Of a DNA stretch of 14,726 nucleotides, positions 14,683 to 14,726 are shown in pieces (positions within the stretch are counted from its first letter, which is position 1; each line of letters opens with the position of its first letter). Origin of the DNA: Nitrospirales bacterium (GTDB lineage Bacteria > Nitrospirota > Nitrospiria > Nitrospirales > UBA8639); NCBI GenBank assembly GCA_013817135.1, contig JACDDF010000010.1:1-14726 (forward strand), in the 5' to 3' direction. The notes under the pieces were generated by a model. That model did no database searches. It saw nothing but the letters and a program-made list of their open reading frames with translations, and had not been told where the DNA came from. Both the position numbers and the translations under genes were made by a program.

Positions 14683-14726
14683 ATGAATTCTAAAGACATC
14701 CCCTTTCCAAACTTTTCAGCTGACCC
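14683..14726 (+). CDS. Start of an unidentified proteasome-operon gene, cut by the window end
   Basis: ATG 14683 is preceded by GAGGT (14675-14679) and opens a frame reading MNSKDIPFPNFSADP to the edge of the window. Fourteen complete codons are not enough to name it. By position after dop, the next gene in related operons is pup (or the UBact form found in Nitrospirota) or the 20S beta subunit prcB, whose N-terminal propeptide is poorly conserved. A short frame at 14641-14676 (11 codons) directly after the dop stop has no recognisable content. Confidence 0.45.
   Translation, partial: MNSKDIPFPNFSAD

Overview
The window is a chromosomal segment from a Gram-negative-type bacterium, most likely Nitrospirota (Nitrospira or a relative). 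That assignment is an inference. It rests on a complete actinobacterial-type Pup-proteasome pair (arc/mpa ATPase and dop) lying next to housekeeping genes of a non-actinobacterial cell, including ftsE-ftsX-envC and a periplasmic ctpA. Nitrospirota are a known non-actinobacterial group that carries this proteasome system. I see no mobile element, CRISPR array, tRNA or rRNA, and no gene-free stretch longer than 300 bases.

Layout. (1) 2-4263, plus strand: a translation and housekeeping block, ffh (5' end cut off by the window), rpsP, rimM, trmD, rplS, rnhB and yraN. Genes are tightly spaced: trmD overlaps rimM and yraN overlaps rnhB. The one sizeable gap, between rpsP and rimM, holds a long near-perfect hairpin. 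A terminator-like hairpin follows yraN. (2) 4406-8504, plus strand: an envelope and division operon, ftsE-ftsX-envC-ctpA, with 4-base start/stop overlaps between the first three. FtsEX is an ABC-type regulator of peptidoglycan hydrolysis. The EnvC-like protein has a LytM domain that has lost zinc ligands, so it is probably an activator rather than an enzyme. CtpA is a PDZ serine protease. (3) 8532-9368, minus strand: a stand-alone Lrp/AsnC ligand-binding (RAM) domain protein and a small helix-hairpin-helix protein resembling the N-terminus of PolX-type polymerases. The minus-strand terminator of this pair lies over the 3' end of ctpA. (4) 9615-11257, plus strand: thiS-thiG-thiE of thiamine biosynthesis, behind a good sigma70-like promoter; no TPP riboswitch is visible. 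ThiS carries three residues after its Gly-Gly. (5) 11449 to the end, plus strand: the proteasome operon. arc has a promoter-like element with a palindrome in its spacer. dop starts with TTG. The first codons of an unidentified gene follow, and by operon position it could be pup/UBact or prcB.

How the genes connect: block 1 supplies ribosome and SRP components, tRNA and 16S maturation, and RNase HII. Block 2 couples cell division to septal peptidoglycan splitting. Block 4 makes the thiazole phosphate of thiamine and joins it to the pyrimidine. Block 5 prepares Pup (Dop deamidates it and also depupylates) and unfolds pupylated proteins (Arc) for a 20S core that must be encoded beyond the window. 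The Arc/Dop system is a described one. I did not find a clearly undescribed multi-gene system. The most useful leads are the regulatory hairpins and palindromes, the ThiS tail, the altered GTPase motifs in Ffh, and the gene cut off at the right edge.
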